Below the pieces are notes generated by a model. The model did no database searches. It saw only the letters and a program-made list of their open reading frames with translations, and was not told the origin of the DNA. Position numbers and translations under genes: made by a program. 27,412 nt of DNA from NCBI GenBank assembly GCA_017464225.1, contig JAFUDW010000129.1, positions 1 through 27,412 of the forward strand, written 5' to 3'. The DNA comes from Clostridia bacterium. GTDB taxonomy: Bacteria > Bacillota_A > Clostridia > Christensenellales > Aristaeellaceae. This document shows, piece by piece, positions 6,590-16,528 of this stretch. Numbering within the stretch: the stretch's first letter is position 1; every line of letters begins with the position of its first letter.

Positions 6590-8260
6590 TTACTGATCGT
6601 TTTCCGCGGCGGGCCCATCGGACGCCTGTCCGGCGGAGGAAACATAGATGGCCAGCGTGATCTGAGTATCCTCCAGCACGCGTTCGCCTTCCTTGGGCAC
6701 CTGATCAGCCACCCGGTCGAACTTGCTTTCATCCGTGGTTTCATGCTCCACGATCTGCACGTCGTTGAAGCCCGTTTCCCGGGCCAGGTTCAGCGCCTGA
6801 GCGCGGGTCATATCGATGAACCTGGGCACATTGACGCTGCCGCTGACGACGACCATGATGATCTTGTTGGATTCCATTTCTCCGGCGGCGGGCTCCTGCT
6901 CCAGCACGGTCCCCACCTCCTGATCGGACGCTGTCCGCTGGGTCACCAGCACGGTGAACCCGTATTTTTCCGCCTCGGCCTGCGCGCTGGCCAGCGGCTT
7001 GCCCACGATATCGGGAACGCCCTGCTGCTCTGGCCCGGTGCTCACAAAGATCACCAATGTTTCCCCACGTTTCATGGGATATTGGTATTCTTTCGATTGC
7101 AGGATCACCACTCCGGCGGGGATTTTTGGGTCGCTTTGGCGTACAGTCTCCACCACGATTCCTTTTTCCTGAGCGATGCGAACGGCGTTTTCTTCGGTTT
7201 CGCCGATCAGGAAGGGCGCTTCGGTGCTGTTCATGATGCGGCCCGCGATCATGACGCCGCCATAGGCCAGCACGGAAAGCACCAGCAGCGTGAGCGCCGC
7301 CACCAGCAGCGTTTCCCGGCGGCGCTTTTTGCGGCGCTGCCGCTGGAGCTGCAGCTTATCGGTAGCGCCGGTCACGGCGCGCACAGGTTCCTGCAGACCG
7401 GTCACCGGGGCGGTGTTGGTTTCGGCCTCGGACTGCGGGTTCTGCAGCGCCGCGCGGATCGCCCGGGCCATATCGGCTGCGTCCCGGTAACGGCTCTGCT
7501 TGTCCTTGTTCATGGCGGTGAGCACCACCCGCTCCATGGCGGGCGATATGCCCTCGGCAGCCTGGGAGGGCGGCGTCGGCGGCGTGGAAATATGCTGCAG
7601 GGCGATACTCACCGGCGTATCGCCGTCAAAGGGCACTTTGCCCGTGAGCATTTCATACATGACCACGCCCACGCTGTAAATATCGCTGGCGGCGGTCACA
7701 TCCTCGCCCCGCGCCTGCTCGGGCGAAAAATAGTGCACCGAGCCCATCACATTATCGCCCTTGGTCAGCGTATTGCTTCCGGCCACCCGGGCAATGCCGA
7801 AATCAGCCACCTTGACCATACCCTCGGCGTTGATCAATACGTTCTGCGGCTTGATATCCCGGTGGATGATGCCGTTGTCATGGGCGTGCTGCAGAGCGGA
7901 AAGGATGCGGATGGCGATCTGTCCGGCCACCGGCTCGGGCAGCCGGCCCTTTTCCTGGATGATATCCTTGAGCGTGCGGCCCCGCATATACTCCATCACC
8001 AGATAGCGATAGCCGTCCTCCTCGCCCACATCCAGCAGATTCACGATATTATGGTGGCTCATCTTGCTGGCGGCCAGCGCTTCCCGGCGGAACCGCTCCA
8101 GGAACTCCTCGTCGCCCATCAATTCGGGGCGCAGCACCTTGACGGCCACATCGTGCCCGGTGCGCAGGTCGCTGGCGCGGAAAACCAGCGCCATACCGCC
8201 CTTGCCCACAAACTCCTCCAACTTATAGCGCTGGGCAAACACGCGACCGATCATGCTCAT
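6590..8260 (-). CDS. prkC: PASTA-domain Ser/Thr protein kinase (PrkC/PknB)
   Basis: This membrane kinase senses muropeptides or lipid II outside and phosphorylates Ser/Thr proteins inside. Of its 556 residues, about 12-270 form the kinase: glycine loop GKGGMALV at 19-26, catalytic Lys41, HRDIKPQN at 133-140, DFG at 153-155, and a Thr-bearing activation loop ending in SPEQARG. A basic stretch (305-315) precedes one membrane helix (about 317-341). Three PASTA repeats follow outside (about 347-410, 412-475 and 476-542). Three is common in Firmicutes. The start overlaps the prpC stop as ATGA, after GGAGGTGGAGGC. The Gln/Asp-rich tail is short. Confidence 0.96.
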   Translation of the reverse strand: MSMIGRVFAQRYKLEEFVGKGGMALVFRASDLRTGHDVAVKVLRPELMGDEEFLERFRREALAASKMSHHNIVNLLDVGEEDGYRYLVMEYMRGRTLKDIIQEKGRLPEPVAGQIAIRILSALQHAHDNGIIHRDIKPQNVLINAEGMVKVADFGIARVAGSNTLTKGDNVMGSVHYFSPEQARGEDVTAASDIYSVGVVMYEMLTGKVPFDGDTPVSIALQHISTPPTPPSQAAEGISPAMERVVLTAMNKDKQSRYRDAADMARAIRAALQNPQSEAETNTAPVTGLQEPVRAVTGATDKLQLQRQRRKKRRRETLLVAALTLLVLSVLAYGGVMIAGRIMNSTEAPFLIGETEENAVRIAQEKGIVVETVRQSDPKIPAGVVILQSKEYQYPMKRGETLVIFVSTGPEQQGVPDIVGKPLASAQAEAEKYGFTVLVTQRTASDQEVGTVLEQEPAAGEMESNKIIMVVVSGSVNVPRFIDMTRAQALNLARETGFNDVQIVEHETTDESKFDRVADQVPKEGERVLEDTQITLAIYVSSAGQASDGPAAENDQ

Positions 8261-8961
8261 GCCTCCACCTCCAGCACCAGCACGCTCACATTGTCCTTTC
8301 CCCCGTTCAGCAGCGCCAATTCAACAAGGCGATCCACGGCGGCTTGGCTGTCCATGCCGCCCAGCGTTTCGGCGATCTGCGGATCGCGCACCAGGTCTGT
8401 GAGGCCGTCGGAGCACAGCAGCCATTTTTCCCCGGGGGCTTTCAGGATCTCGGTCACGTCGGCCCGCACGGACTCGTCGGTGCCCACCGCCCGGGTAATC
8501 ACATTGCGCCGGGGATGGCAGAACGCCTCCTCCTCGGTTATGACCCCGGCGCGCAGCAGATCGCCCACATAGGAATGATCCTCGCTGATCTGGCGCAGGC
8601 GGCCTTCCTGAAACAGGTACGCCCGGCTGTCGCCCACGTGACCCAGCAGGATATGATCGCCATCATCCCACAGCGCCGTCATGGTGGTGCCCATGCCGCG
8701 CAGCGCGCCGTCCTCCAGCGAGCGCTCGTACACCGTGCTGTTGGCGGCGCGGAAGCCCTGGCGCATGCCCTCTATGGAAGGCCGCTGCCCCGCCAGGGCA
8801 TTCCGCAGGGTATCGGCGGCCAGCAGGCTCGCCACCTCGCCCGCCTGATGCCCGCCCATGCCGTCGGCCAGAATAAAGATGCCCCGCGCCTCATCCACCA
8901 GCACGGTATCCTCGTTCTGTTCCCGCACGAGCCCCACATGCGATTTGTAGTACGCTTTCAT
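8257..8961 (-). CDS. prpC: PP2C-type Ser/Thr phosphatase (PrpC/Stp)
   Basis: This metal-dependent phosphatase reverses PrkC phosphorylation. The 234-residue protein is a compact PP2C domain with no membrane segment. Metal-binding motifs are complete: QNED at 15-18, ADGMGGH at 32-38, GDSRAY at 110-115, CSDGLTD at 183-189, and GGKDNVS at 220-226. Its stop overlaps the prkC start and its start overlaps the rlmN stop, both as ATGA, so phosphatase and kinase are probably translated together. GGAGGAACA precedes the start. Confidence 0.96.
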   Translation of the reverse strand: MKAYYKSHVGLVREQNEDTVLVDEARGIFILADGMGGHQAGEVASLLAADTLRNALAGQRPSIEGMRQGFRAANSTVYERSLEDGALRGMGTTMTALWDDGDHILLGHVGDSRAYLFQEGRLRQISEDHSYVGDLLRAGVITEEEAFCHPRRNVITRAVGTDESVRADVTEILKAPGEKWLLCSDGLTDLVRDPQIAETLGGMDSQAAVDRLVELALLNGGKDNVSVLVLEVEA

Positions 8962-9989
8962 TGTTCCTCCAGATAATGTCTGCGGAGCTGTCCGCAGGCG
9001 CCGTCGATATCGTCGCCCATTTCCCGCCGCCGGGTCACCGAGATATGCCGCTTTTCAAGCTCCTTCATGAAGCGCTGGATGGCGGCCTCGTCGGCGCCGC
9101 GCAGCGCCTTTTCCTCCACGGCGTTCAGCGGGATCACGTTCACATGGCACTGCATTCCCCTGAGCCTGCCCGCCAGCTCCGCGGCATGGGCGGGGCTGGA
9201 ATTGATCTCATTCAGCGCGTATTCAAAGATCACCCGCCGTCCTGTTTTTTCAATATAATACCGGCAGGCGTCCAGCACGTCCTCCATGGGATAAGCGTTG
9301 GCCACCGGCATGAGCTTTTTGCGGATGGCGTCGTTTGGCGCGTGCAGCGACAGCGACAGCGTGACCGGCAGTCCCTCCACGGCAAAACGCCGCATCTGCG
9401 GCACCAGCCCGCAGGTGGACAGGCTGATATGCCTCAGGCCGATGTTCAGCCCCTCGTCCAGGCTCACCAGCCGCAAAAAACGGCACACGTTGTCATAGTT
9501 ATCCAGCGGTTCGCCGCTGCCCATGAGCACGATATTGCTCACATGGCCATCGGCGATCTGGGTATTGGCGGCATGCACCTGGCCCAGCAGCTCCGCCGCG
9601 CTCAGATTGCGCACGCAGCCGTTCAGCGTGCTGGCGCAGAACACGCAGCCCATCCGGCAGCCCACCTGGGTGGATACGCACAGCGAATAGCCATGGTGGT
9701 AATGCATCAGCACGCCCTCCACGCAGTTGCCATCCGGAAGCGCGTAGAGCATTTTCACCGTGCCGTCCAGCGCGGATACGCGCTTTTTCAGGATGGACAC
9801 CGGCTGATCGATATACTGCTCGGCCAACCGTTCCCGCAGGGCTTTGGGCAGATTGGTCATGCCCTCAAAGCCCACGCCCCTGTGAAGCCACTGGAACACC
9901 TGCTTCACCCGAAAGGCGGGAAGGCCAAGCCGCGCCAGCTCCGCCGTCAGCTCATCGGGAAAAAGCCCCAGCAGTTCTTTCTTTTCCAT
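8958..9989 (-). CDS. rlmN: Dual-specificity RNA methyltransferase RlmN
   Basis: This radical SAM enzyme methylates C2 of A2503 in 23S rRNA and A37 in some tRNAs. The 343-residue protein carries the iron-sulfur motif CRMGCVFC at 111-118, the GSGEPLDNYDNV segment for SAM binding, and a C-terminal Cys332 in GACGQL corresponding to the second catalytic cysteine. The N-terminal helical domain is intact. The absence of Cfr-specific context, with rsmB on one side and prpC on the other, favours RlmN over the resistance enzyme Cfr. It follows rsmB by 3 bp. Confidence 0.96.
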   Translation of the reverse strand: MEKKELLGLFPDELTAELARLGLPAFRVKQVFQWLHRGVGFEGMTNLPKALRERLAEQYIDQPVSILKKRVSALDGTVKMLYALPDGNCVEGVLMHYHHGYSLCVSTQVGCRMGCVFCASTLNGCVRNLSAAELLGQVHAANTQIADGHVSNIVLMGSGEPLDNYDNVCRFLRLVSLDEGLNIGLRHISLSTCGLVPQMRRFAVEGLPVTLSLSLHAPNDAIRKKLMPVANAYPMEDVLDACRYYIEKTGRRVIFEYALNEINSSPAHAAELAGRLRGMQCHVNVIPLNAVEEKALRGADEAAIQRFMKELEKRHISVTRRREMGDDIDGACGQLRRHYLEEQ

Positions 9990-9992
9990 GGT

Positions 9993-11423
9993 TCAGCCCC
10001 TGCGCTTCATGCGCGATACGAAAAAGCCTTCCACGTGATCCCTGTGGGGAAGCAGCTGCAGCCCAAAGGGGCCGGCCTGCGCCCGCAGCGCGGCGGGAAT
10101 GGTCTCCGGCAAATCATCGACGATAAAATCGGGATGCTCCCTGAGGAAGCGCTCGATCTGCCGTTCATTTTCATCCTTCAGCATGCTGCAGGTGGAATAC
10201 ACCAGCGTGCCGCCGGGCCTGACGTAACGGCAGCAGGTATCCAGCAGTTTTTTCTGCGTCTCGCAGAGCGCCGCCACGCTTTCAGGGGTGGGGCGGTATT
10301 TAACATCAGGCTTATCGTCCATGACGCCCAGCCCGCTGCAGGGCGCGTCCAGCAGCACGGCGTCCATGCTGTCGGCCAGCTCTTCCCTAAAATCCTGGGC
10401 ATCCCGGGCAGCCATGCGCACGTTTTCCAGTCGCAGGCGGCGGGTCATTGCGCGGATCAGCTCCACCCGATGGCTGTGCAGATCCCAGGCGTATACCCTT
10501 CCGGTGCCGTCCATGCGCTCGGCCATATAAGCTGTTTTTCCGCCCGGCGCGGCGCAGCAGTCCAGCACGTTCATGCCGCGCCTAACGTCCACAGCCGCCG
10601 CTGCCGCCATGCTGCCTTCGCCCTGGATGGAGAACAGTCCGCCCAGATAATCGCTGTCCCGGGCGATCTGCATAGCGCCGTACACATACAGCGCGCCGGG
10701 CATCAGCGCGGGCGCCGTTTCCCATACCTTTTTGGACAGCCGCTCTTTGAACTCATCCTCCCGGCCAAAGGTGGGCCGCACGGTGATGGCATGCTTTTCG
10801 GTGCGGAAGGCGGCGATCTTTTTCGCATCCCCGAACCCGTAATCGTCGATCAGCCGCTGGGCCAGCCATTCAGGCATGGAATACATCACCGAAAGATACT
10901 TGCCCCCTTCGCTTTCATCAGGCCATTTGATCTCCGATTGATGCTCGGCCAGGCGGCGCAGCACGGCATTGACCATGCCTGAAAAGCCGTCCAGGCGCAA
11001 TTCGCGGGTCAGCTTGACGGCCTCGTTGACGGCGGCGCTGTTGGGCACCCGGTCATGGAGCAATATCTGGCAAGCGCCCGTGCGCAGGATATTGCGCACC
11101 GTCATATCCAGGGCGTCGGCGTCCCGCAGGAAGCCCGACAGAGCGAAATCCAGATAATACAGGTTTTCCAGCGTGCGATACACGATGCTGGCGCACAGCC
11201 GCCTATCCAACTGATTCAGATTGACGCTGCTCAGCCGATCGTCCAGCGACATGGCGGCGTAAGCTTCCTTCTGCAGCACGTCGCAAAGCACGTTCACCGC
11301 CACCAAGCGGGGATTGGCGTTGCTCCGGGCCTCGGGCCTGCCCTGGGGCCGCTTAGCGGGAAGGTTTTTTTTGAATTCCGGACGGCCCGTTCCGGGCCGC
11401 GCGTTCCTCGGTTTATTCTGCAT
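9993..11423 (-). CDS. rsmB: 16S rRNA m5C967 methyltransferase RsmB (Sun)
   Basis: RsmB makes m5C967 in 16S rRNA. The 476-residue protein has a basic, low-complexity N-terminus (about 1-35), a NusB-like helical RNA-binding domain (about 36-165), and a SAM-dependent catalytic domain. That domain has the loop CCAAPGGKTAYM at 289-300, Asp314 in the acidic strand, and the two cysteines of the m5C mechanism, C362 in DAPCSGLG and C412 in YSTCSM. The basic tail of about 35 residues is longer than in many homologues. The start overlaps the fmt end by 11 bp and has no obvious ribosome binding site, so initiation may depend on coupling to fmt. Confidence 0.95.
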   Translation of the reverse strand: MQNKPRNARPGTGRPEFKKNLPAKRPQGRPEARSNANPRLVAVNVLCDVLQKEAYAAMSLDDRLSSVNLNQLDRRLCASIVYRTLENLYYLDFALSGFLRDADALDMTVRNILRTGACQILLHDRVPNSAAVNEAVKLTRELRLDGFSGMVNAVLRRLAEHQSEIKWPDESEGGKYLSVMYSMPEWLAQRLIDDYGFGDAKKIAAFRTEKHAITVRPTFGREDEFKERLSKKVWETAPALMPGALYVYGAMQIARDSDYLGGLFSIQGEGSMAAAAAVDVRRGMNVLDCCAAPGGKTAYMAERMDGTGRVYAWDLHSHRVELIRAMTRRLRLENVRMAARDAQDFREELADSMDAVLLDAPCSGLGVMDDKPDVKYRPTPESVAALCETQKKLLDTCCRYVRPGGTLVYSTCSMLKDENERQIERFLREHPDFIVDDLPETIPAALRAQAGPFGLQLLPHRDHVEGFFVSRMKRRG

Positions 11424-12357
11424 CGGTCGTTTCAGGCGCGATGGACGCGCCAGCCTCCATTTGATGTCCGCGCAGGTAATCGCGCGCCGCCATGGGCTTG
11501 CCGCCCGCAGCCTGCATGCGCAGGATGCTCAGCGCGCCCTCCCCGGCGCGCACCCAAAGCCCCTGTTTCGCGTCGGCCCGAAGGATCGTGCCAGGCGCCT
11601 CGTCCCCCGTCCAGGGCTCGGCGGCGGCTTCCAGAACCTTATAAGCTCCGGCGTAAGCGCCGGGCCAGGGATTCATGCCGCGCACGAAGTCGCTGAGCGC
11701 TGCGGCCGATTTGCCAAACTCCATCACGCTCATTTCCTTTTTGAGCAGCGGATAATAGCTGGCCTGGCTTTCATCCTGCTTTCTGCGAGGACAGTCGCCC
11801 GCCTCAATGGCCCGGATGGTTTCGATCAGCAGATCGGCGCCCACCTTCGCCAGCCTGTCCACCAGCGTTCCGGCGTTGTCCTCCGGCAGGATCTCCACCT
11901 CGCGCTGCAGCAGGATATCGCCGGTATCCATGCCCCGGTCGGTCATCATGGTGGTAACGCCGGTGATCTTTTCCCCGTTGACCAGCGCCCAGTTCACAGG
12001 AGCGCTGCCCCGGTATTTGGGCAGGAGCGAAGCATGCACGTTCACCGTGCCCAGCCGAGGGATATCCAGCACCTCCTGGCTCAGGATATGGCCAAAGGCC
12101 GCTGTAACGCACAGATCGGGCGCAAGGTTCCGCAGCGGCTCCACGCCGTCCGCCCGGGTTTTGACCGGCTGGAATACAGGGATACCGTGGGCAAGGGCGC
12201 ATTGCTTGACCGGACAGAAGGCGATTTTCTTTCCCCGTCCGCTGGGCTTATCGGGCTGGCAAAAAACGCCGACCACATCATAGCCCGCGCTGAGCAGCGC
12301 TTCCAGCGAAGGCACGCCGTAATCCGGCGTGCCCATAAATACCACGCGCAGGCTCAT
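11413..12357 (-). CDS. fmt: Methionyl-tRNA formyltransferase
   Basis: Fmt transfers a formyl group from 10-formyltetrahydrofolate to initiator Met-tRNA. The 314-residue protein has the N-terminal Rossmann-like start [15 protein letters not shown] (residues 4-18), the catalytic [15 protein letters not shown] at 106-120 (Asn106, His108), and Asp144 in RGMDTGDIL. The C-terminal OB-like domain binds tRNA. Its start overlaps the def stop as ATGA, after GGAGGA, pairing the enzyme that adds formyl with the one that removes it. Confidence 0.97.
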   Translation of the reverse strand: MSLRVVFMGTPDYGVPSLEALLSAGYDVVGVFCQPDKPSGRGKKIAFCPVKQCALAHGIPVFQPVKTRADGVEPLRNLAPDLCVTAAFGHILSQEVLDIPRLGTVNVHASLLPKYRGSAPVNWALVNGEKITGVTTMMTDRGMDTGDILLQREVEILPEDNAGTLVDRLAKVGADLLIETIRAIEAGDCPRRKQDESQASYYPLLKKEMSVMEFGKSAAALSDFVRGMNPWPGAYAGAYKVLEAAAEPWTGDEAPGTILRADAKQGLWVRAGEGALSILRMQAAGGKPMAARDYLRGHQMEAGASIAPETTDAE

Positions 12358-12836
12358 TCCTCCGCCTCCTCCTCGTCCTCCTGAACGATCTCGTGATCCT
12401 CCACGTCAATATAGAGTTTTCCGTCCAGATGGTCGATCTCATGGCAGAAAGCCCGGGCCAGCAGCCCTTCGCCGGTGATCTCAAAGGGCTTTCCATGGCG
12501 ATCCAGCGCGCGGACGGTGACCTTGTTCGGCCGCACCACATAGCCCTGACGGCCGGGCTTGCTGAGGCACCCTTCGGGGCCCGCCTGCTCTCCCTCGGCG
12601 CTTACGATCTCGGGATTGATAAGTTCGATCAGACCGTGATCGTCCTGTACGTCAATGACCACCACCCGGCGCAGGATGCCGATCTGCGGGGCGGCCAGTC
12701 CCACGCCCTCGGCCTCGTACATGGTATCGGCCATATCGCGCAGCAGCAGCCACAGGCGCAGATTGAACTTCTGCACCGGATGACAGGTTTTTCGCAGCGT
12801 TTCATTGCCGAATTTCAAGATTTCCTTTACAGCCAT
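12354..12836 (-). CDS. def: Peptide deformylase
   Basis: This metalloenzyme removes the N-formyl group from new proteins. The 160-residue protein has the three signature motifs: [10 protein letters not shown] at 44-53, EGCLS at 88-92 (metal ligand Cys90), and HEIDH at 132-136 (His132, Glu133, His136). The C-terminus is strongly acidic, ending in [18 protein letters not shown] precedes the start. Confidence 0.97.
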   Translation of the reverse strand: MAVKEILKFGNETLRKTCHPVQKFNLRLWLLLRDMADTMYEAEGVGLAAPQIGILRRVVVIDVQDDHGLIELINPEIVSAEGEQAGPEGCLSKPGRQGYVVRPNKVTVRALDRHGKPFEITGEGLLARAFCHEIDHLDGKLYIDVEDHEIVQEDEEEAEE

Positions 12837-12852
12837 TTTACTCTCTCCTTAT

Positions 12853-15081
12853 TTATGCCATGGAAGCGGGATTGATTTCCAGCAGCACGTCGCAGGGCCA
12901 GTCGCCGTCGGCCAGCGCCCGCATATATTCCACGGCGGCGCGGCTGTCGGGATGCTCCAGCAATTTGACCAGCACCTGGGCCCGGTACAGGCCCCGCAGG
13001 TGAGCCAGCGGCGCGTCGTCCTGCCGCATGAACAGCACGCGGCGGCGCAGGCTGGGGGTATTTTTTACGTAATCCTGCAGCTTTTCCAGCAAGGCGCGGC
13101 TGACCGCTTCGGCCTCCTCCATGGATTTGGCGGTGCACAGCAGCCGCGTCATCATGGTAAAGGGCGGGTACAGCCCGCGCTTGCGGCGCTCAAACTCCAT
13201 ATGGTAAAAGCTGCGGTAATCCTGGGCGGCCGCCGCCCGGATGGCGTAGTGCTCAGGCGTATAGGTCTGGATCACCACCTGGCCGGGATGCTCCGCCCTG
13301 CCCGCCCTGCCCGCCACCTGGGTGAGCAGCTGAAAGGTGCGCTCAGGCGCGCGGTAATCGGGCATGTTCAGCGTTGTATCGGCCAGCACGGCGCCTACCA
13401 GCGTGACCTCGGGAAAATCCAGGCCCTTGGCAATCATCTGCGTGCCCACGAGCACCTGGGCTTCCCGGGCGCGGAAAGCCGAAAGCAGGCGCATATAGGC
13501 GTTTTTATCGCCCGTGGTATCCACGTCCATGCGGATGACGCCCACGTCCGGCCAGCGCTTTTTGACCTCCTGCTCCACCCGCTGGGTGCCCACACCGCAG
13601 GTGCGGATATAGGCGCTTCCGCAATGGGGGCAGGCGTCGGGCATGGGCGTGATATAGCCGCACCAGTGGCAGTGCAGGCTGCGGTCCACCTCGTGGTAGG
13701 TCATGCTCACATCGCAGTTGGGGCAGCGGATGGGCTCGCCGCAGGCCCGGCAGTTGACAAACTGGGCGTATCCCCGGCGATTGATGAACAGCATGGCCTG
13801 GCGGCCCTGCCGGATGCACTGATCCAATCCGCGCGTCAGCTCATCCGAAAAAACGCCCTTGTTGCCCAGACGCAGCTCCTCCCGCATATCAACCACGCTG
13901 ACCTCGGGCAGCGGTCGGTTGAGCACGCGGCTCCGCATTTCAAGCAGCGTCAGATCCCCCCGCTCCATGCGGGCAAAGGACAGAATGGACGGCGTGGCGC
14001 TGGCCAACACCAGCGCGGCGCCTTCCCGCCTGCAGCGGCTCTCGGCGATCTCCCGGGCGTCGTACTGGGGAAAATGCTCGCTCTGATAGCTGCCCTCATG
14101 CTCCTCGTCGCAAACGATGAGGCCCAGCTTGTCCACCGGAGCGAATACCGCTGAGCGCGCGCCGATCACCACCCGGGCATGGCCCAGGCGGATGCGCCGC
14201 CACTCATCAAACCGTTCGCCCGCCGAAAGCCGGGAATGCAGCACGGCGGCCACGTCGCCAAAGCGGCCCCTGAACCAGGTCACCATCTGCGGCGTCAGCA
14301 CGATCTCGGGCACCAGCACAACGGCGCCCTTTCCCTGCTTCAGGCACTGGCGCACGGCGCGGATGAACACCTCGCTTTTACCGGAGCCTGTGACCCCATG
14401 CAGCAGAAAAGCGCCTCTCCCACGCTCCACGGCCGGCAGGAGCTCTTCCAGCACTTGCCGCTGCTCCGCCGTCAGTTCGGGATCAGGCGCCTGTTTCAGC
14501 GTATCCGGATAGGGGGAACGCAATACTTCCCGTTCAATGAGCTCCGCGTATCCGCGCTTGCACAGGTCGTTGAGGCCCGTCCGCGCATCCTTGACCAGCT
14601 TGTTCAGTTCAGCCACCGGCTGTTCGCTTCCGTCGGACAAAAGCTCCAGCAGCAGACGGCGCTTCCGGGCGTTTTTGCACGCCTCCAGCGCCTGGTCAAG
14701 CTGCGCTCCGGCGACGGTCAGCCGGGCCACGGTTTCGGTTTTCACCCGCACGCGGCCGCCCCGCATTTCAGCAGGCAGCATCAGCCGCAGGGCCTCCGCC
14801 ATCGGGCAGTGGGTATTGTCCGCGATCTCCCGGGCCAGATCGATCATTGGGGGGAGCAGCGCCGGATAATCCTCCAGCGGCGCGATCACCGATTTGACCC
14901 GGGACAAATCGATACCAGCTTCGTCGGCAAAGGCGAGCACATAGCCTTCCTTTTGCCGGGGGCCGAAGGGCACGCGCACGCGCATGCCCCGCTCCAGCCG
15001 CATGCCGTCCGGTACCCGATAGGTAAACACCCTGTCCACCGCCTCGTGGGCGATATCCACAATCACCTGGACGAATCTCAT
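12853..15081 (-). CDS. priA: Primosomal protein N' (PriA helicase)
   Basis: PriA recognises stalled forks and D-loops and reloads the replicative helicase. The 742-residue protein has the N-terminal DNA-binding region (about 1-100), Walker A GVTGSGKS at 229-236, and DEEH at 325-328, followed by the aromatic-rich segment SYQSEHFPQYDA. Eight cysteines form two zinc sites (C444, C447, C453, C456, C471, C474, C484, C487), followed by the C-terminal helicase lobe. All ATPase residues are intact. It overlaps coaBC as ATGA and precedes def by 16 bp. Confidence 0.97.
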   Translation of the reverse strand: MRFVQVIVDIAHEAVDRVFTYRVPDGMRLERGMRVRVPFGPRQKEGYVLAFADEAGIDLSRVKSVIAPLEDYPALLPPMIDLAREIADNTHCPMAEALRLMLPAEMRGGRVRVKTETVARLTVAGAQLDQALEACKNARKRRLLLELLSDGSEQPVAELNKLVKDARTGLNDLCKRGYAELIEREVLRSPYPDTLKQAPDPELTAEQRQVLEELLPAVERGRGAFLLHGVTGSGKSEVFIRAVRQCLKQGKGAVVLVPEIVLTPQMVTWFRGRFGDVAAVLHSRLSAGERFDEWRRIRLGHARVVIGARSAVFAPVDKLGLIVCDEEHEGSYQSEHFPQYDAREIAESRCRREGAALVLASATPSILSFARMERGDLTLLEMRSRVLNRPLPEVSVVDMREELRLGNKGVFSDELTRGLDQCIRQGRQAMLFINRRGYAQFVNCRACGEPIRCPNCDVSMTYHEVDRSLHCHWCGYITPMPDACPHCGSAYIRTCGVGTQRVEQEVKKRWPDVGVIRMDVDTTGDKNAYMRLLSAFRAREAQVLVGTQMIAKGLDFPEVTLVGAVLADTTLNMPDYRAPERTFQLLTQVAGRAGRAEHPGQVVIQTYTPEHYAIRAAAAQDYRSFYHMEFERRKRGLYPPFTMMTRLLCTAKSMEEAEAVSRALLEKLQDYVKNTPSLRRRVLFMRQDDAPLAHLRGLYRAQVLVKLLEHPDSRAAVEYMRALADGDWPCDVLLEINPASMA

Positions 15082-16283
15082 GCCCGGCGCAGCTCCATGA
15101 TCCGGCTGAGGATCTCTCCGGCCAAAGCCTGCTTGGTCATCAGGGGCATTTCCTCCCGGCCCGTCCGGGTGATGAACTCGGCAATGTTGGTATCCACGTC
15201 AAAGCCCGCGCCGGGACGGGTCACATCATTGGCAACGATCATATCCAGGTTTTTCGCGTCCAGCTTTTTCATGGCGTTATCGGTGAGCTTTTCGGTTTCG
15301 GCGGCAAATCCCACCAGCGTCTGTCCGGGCTTTTTCCTTTCCCCCACAGCCTTCGCCACGTCTGGCGTGGGCACCAGCTCCAGCGTCAGGCTGCCGTCCC
15401 CTTGCTTTTTGAGCTTTTGGGGCGCTGCCTCCCGGGGCTTATAATCGGCGGGCGCGGCGGCCTGGATCACGATATCCTGCTCCGGGCACAGCCGGAGCAT
15501 GGCATCCAGCAATTCCTCGGTGGTGGTGACGGGTACGGCCTCCACGCCCGCGGGCGCAGAAAGGCGCACCGGCCCCGTGACCAGCGTCACTCGGGCTCCC
15601 CGCCGCGCGGCTTCCCCGGCGATGGCGTAGCCCATTTTACCGCTGGAGCGGTTGGTGATAAAGCGCACGGGATCGACAGCCTCCTGGGTGGGACCGGCGG
15701 TCACAAGCACATTCAGGCCCGCCATATCGCGGGTTACCGCCAGCATTTCCCCACACCGGGTCACAATATCCGCAGGCTCGCTCATGCGGCCCGCGCCGGT
15801 ATCGCCGCAGGCCAGAAAGCCGCCCTCAGGGCCGATAGTCGTCACGCCGCGGGACTGCAGGATGCGCAGGTTTTCCTGCGTGGCGGCGTTCTCCCACATG
15901 CCGGTATTCATAGCCGGAGCCAGCAGTATCGGGGCGCGGGTGGCCAGCACCGTGGTAGACAGCATATCGTCGGCGATGCCGTGGGCCATCTTGGCCATGA
16001 TATTGGCGGTGGCCGGAGCGATGACAAAAAGATCGGCCTTTTTGGCCAGCGCCACGTGCTCCACCTCCCAGCGCTCGGGCCGAGCGAAGGTATCGGTCAC
16101 GCAGGGATTGTTGCTCAGCGTTTCAAAGGTCAGCGGCGCCACAAACTGGCAGGCGTTGGCGGTCATGATCACATGCACCGCGGCGCCCGCCTTGCGCAGC
16201 CGGGAAGCGATCTCGCAGCTCTTATAGGCCGCGATGCCGCCCGTTACGCCCAGCACCACCGTTTTTCCGTCCAGCGCGCCCAT
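15078..16283 (-). CDS. coaBC: Bifunctional CoaBC: phosphopantothenoylcysteine decarboxylase/ligase
   Basis: This fused enzyme carries out two steps of coenzyme A synthesis: joining cysteine to 4'-phosphopantothenate (CoaB) and decarboxylating the product with FMN (CoaC). Of 401 residues, about 1-185 are CoaC: GVTGGIAAYKS at 12-22, catalytic His76 in EVEHV, PAMNTGMW at 123-130, and the flexible flap with Cys159 in ACGDTGAGRM. About 188-400 are CoaB: LVTAGPTQEAVDPVRFITN, then SSGKMG. Both halves look complete. It starts 6 bp after rpoZ, with GAGGAGA upstream. Confidence 0.97.
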   Translation of the reverse strand: MGALDGKTVVLGVTGGIAAYKSCEIASRLRKAGAAVHVIMTANACQFVAPLTFETLSNNPCVTDTFARPERWEVEHVALAKKADLFVIAPATANIMAKMAHGIADDMLSTTVLATRAPILLAPAMNTGMWENAATQENLRILQSRGVTTIGPEGGFLACGDTGAGRMSEPADIVTRCGEMLAVTRDMAGLNVLVTAGPTQEAVDPVRFITNRSSGKMGYAIAGEAARRGARVTLVTGPVRLSAPAGVEAVPVTTTEELLDAMLRLCPEQDIVIQAAAPADYKPREAAPQKLKKQGDGSLTLELVPTPDVAKAVGERKKPGQTLVGFAAETEKLTDNAMKKLDAKNLDMIVANDVTRPGAGFDVDTNIAEFITRTGREEMPLMTKQALAGEILSRIMELRRA

Positions 16284-16289
16284 GCAGTG

Positions 16290-16505
16290 TCAGGTCTCCT
16301 CGTCTTCCAGGTTGCGGCGATAAGCGAGCAGGCCGCGGTTGATTTCCTCGATGGCCAGGGTGACGGGCTTCATCTCCTTGGGCTCAATGAGGGGCTGGGC
16401 GCCGGCCACCAGCTGGCGGGCGCGCTTGGCGGCCTCGATCACCAGGGTATAACGGCAATCCACCTTCTGGGACAGTTCCACGATACCGGGCTTATTGACA
16501 GACAT
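16290..16505 (-). CDS. rpoZ: DNA-directed RNA polymerase omega subunit
   Basis: Omega helps assemble RNA polymerase by holding the beta-prime subunit. This 71-residue protein shows the conserved core: CRYTLVIEAAKRARQL near residues 17-32 and KPVTLAIEEINRGLL near 46-60. That length is normal for Firmicutes. AAGGAGAAAAG precedes the start. Its place between gmk and coaBC is the usual one. Confidence 0.93.
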   Translation of the reverse strand: MSVNKPGIVELSQKVDCRYTLVIEAAKRARQLVAGAQPLIEPKEMKPVTLAIEEINRGLLAYRRNLEDEET

Positions 16506-16528
16506 AGATCTTTTCTCCTTATTGATAT

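Noticed and set aside
5822..8572. Plus-strand open frame of 916 codons
   Set aside because: It is antisense to rsgA, prkC and prpC, rich in His, Gln and Gly as expected of a G+C-rich shadow frame, and has no domain. The minus-strand genes explain the sequence fully.
8961..10982. Plus-strand open frame of 673 codons
   Set aside because: It is a shadow of rlmN and rsmB with the same low-complexity His/Gln composition.
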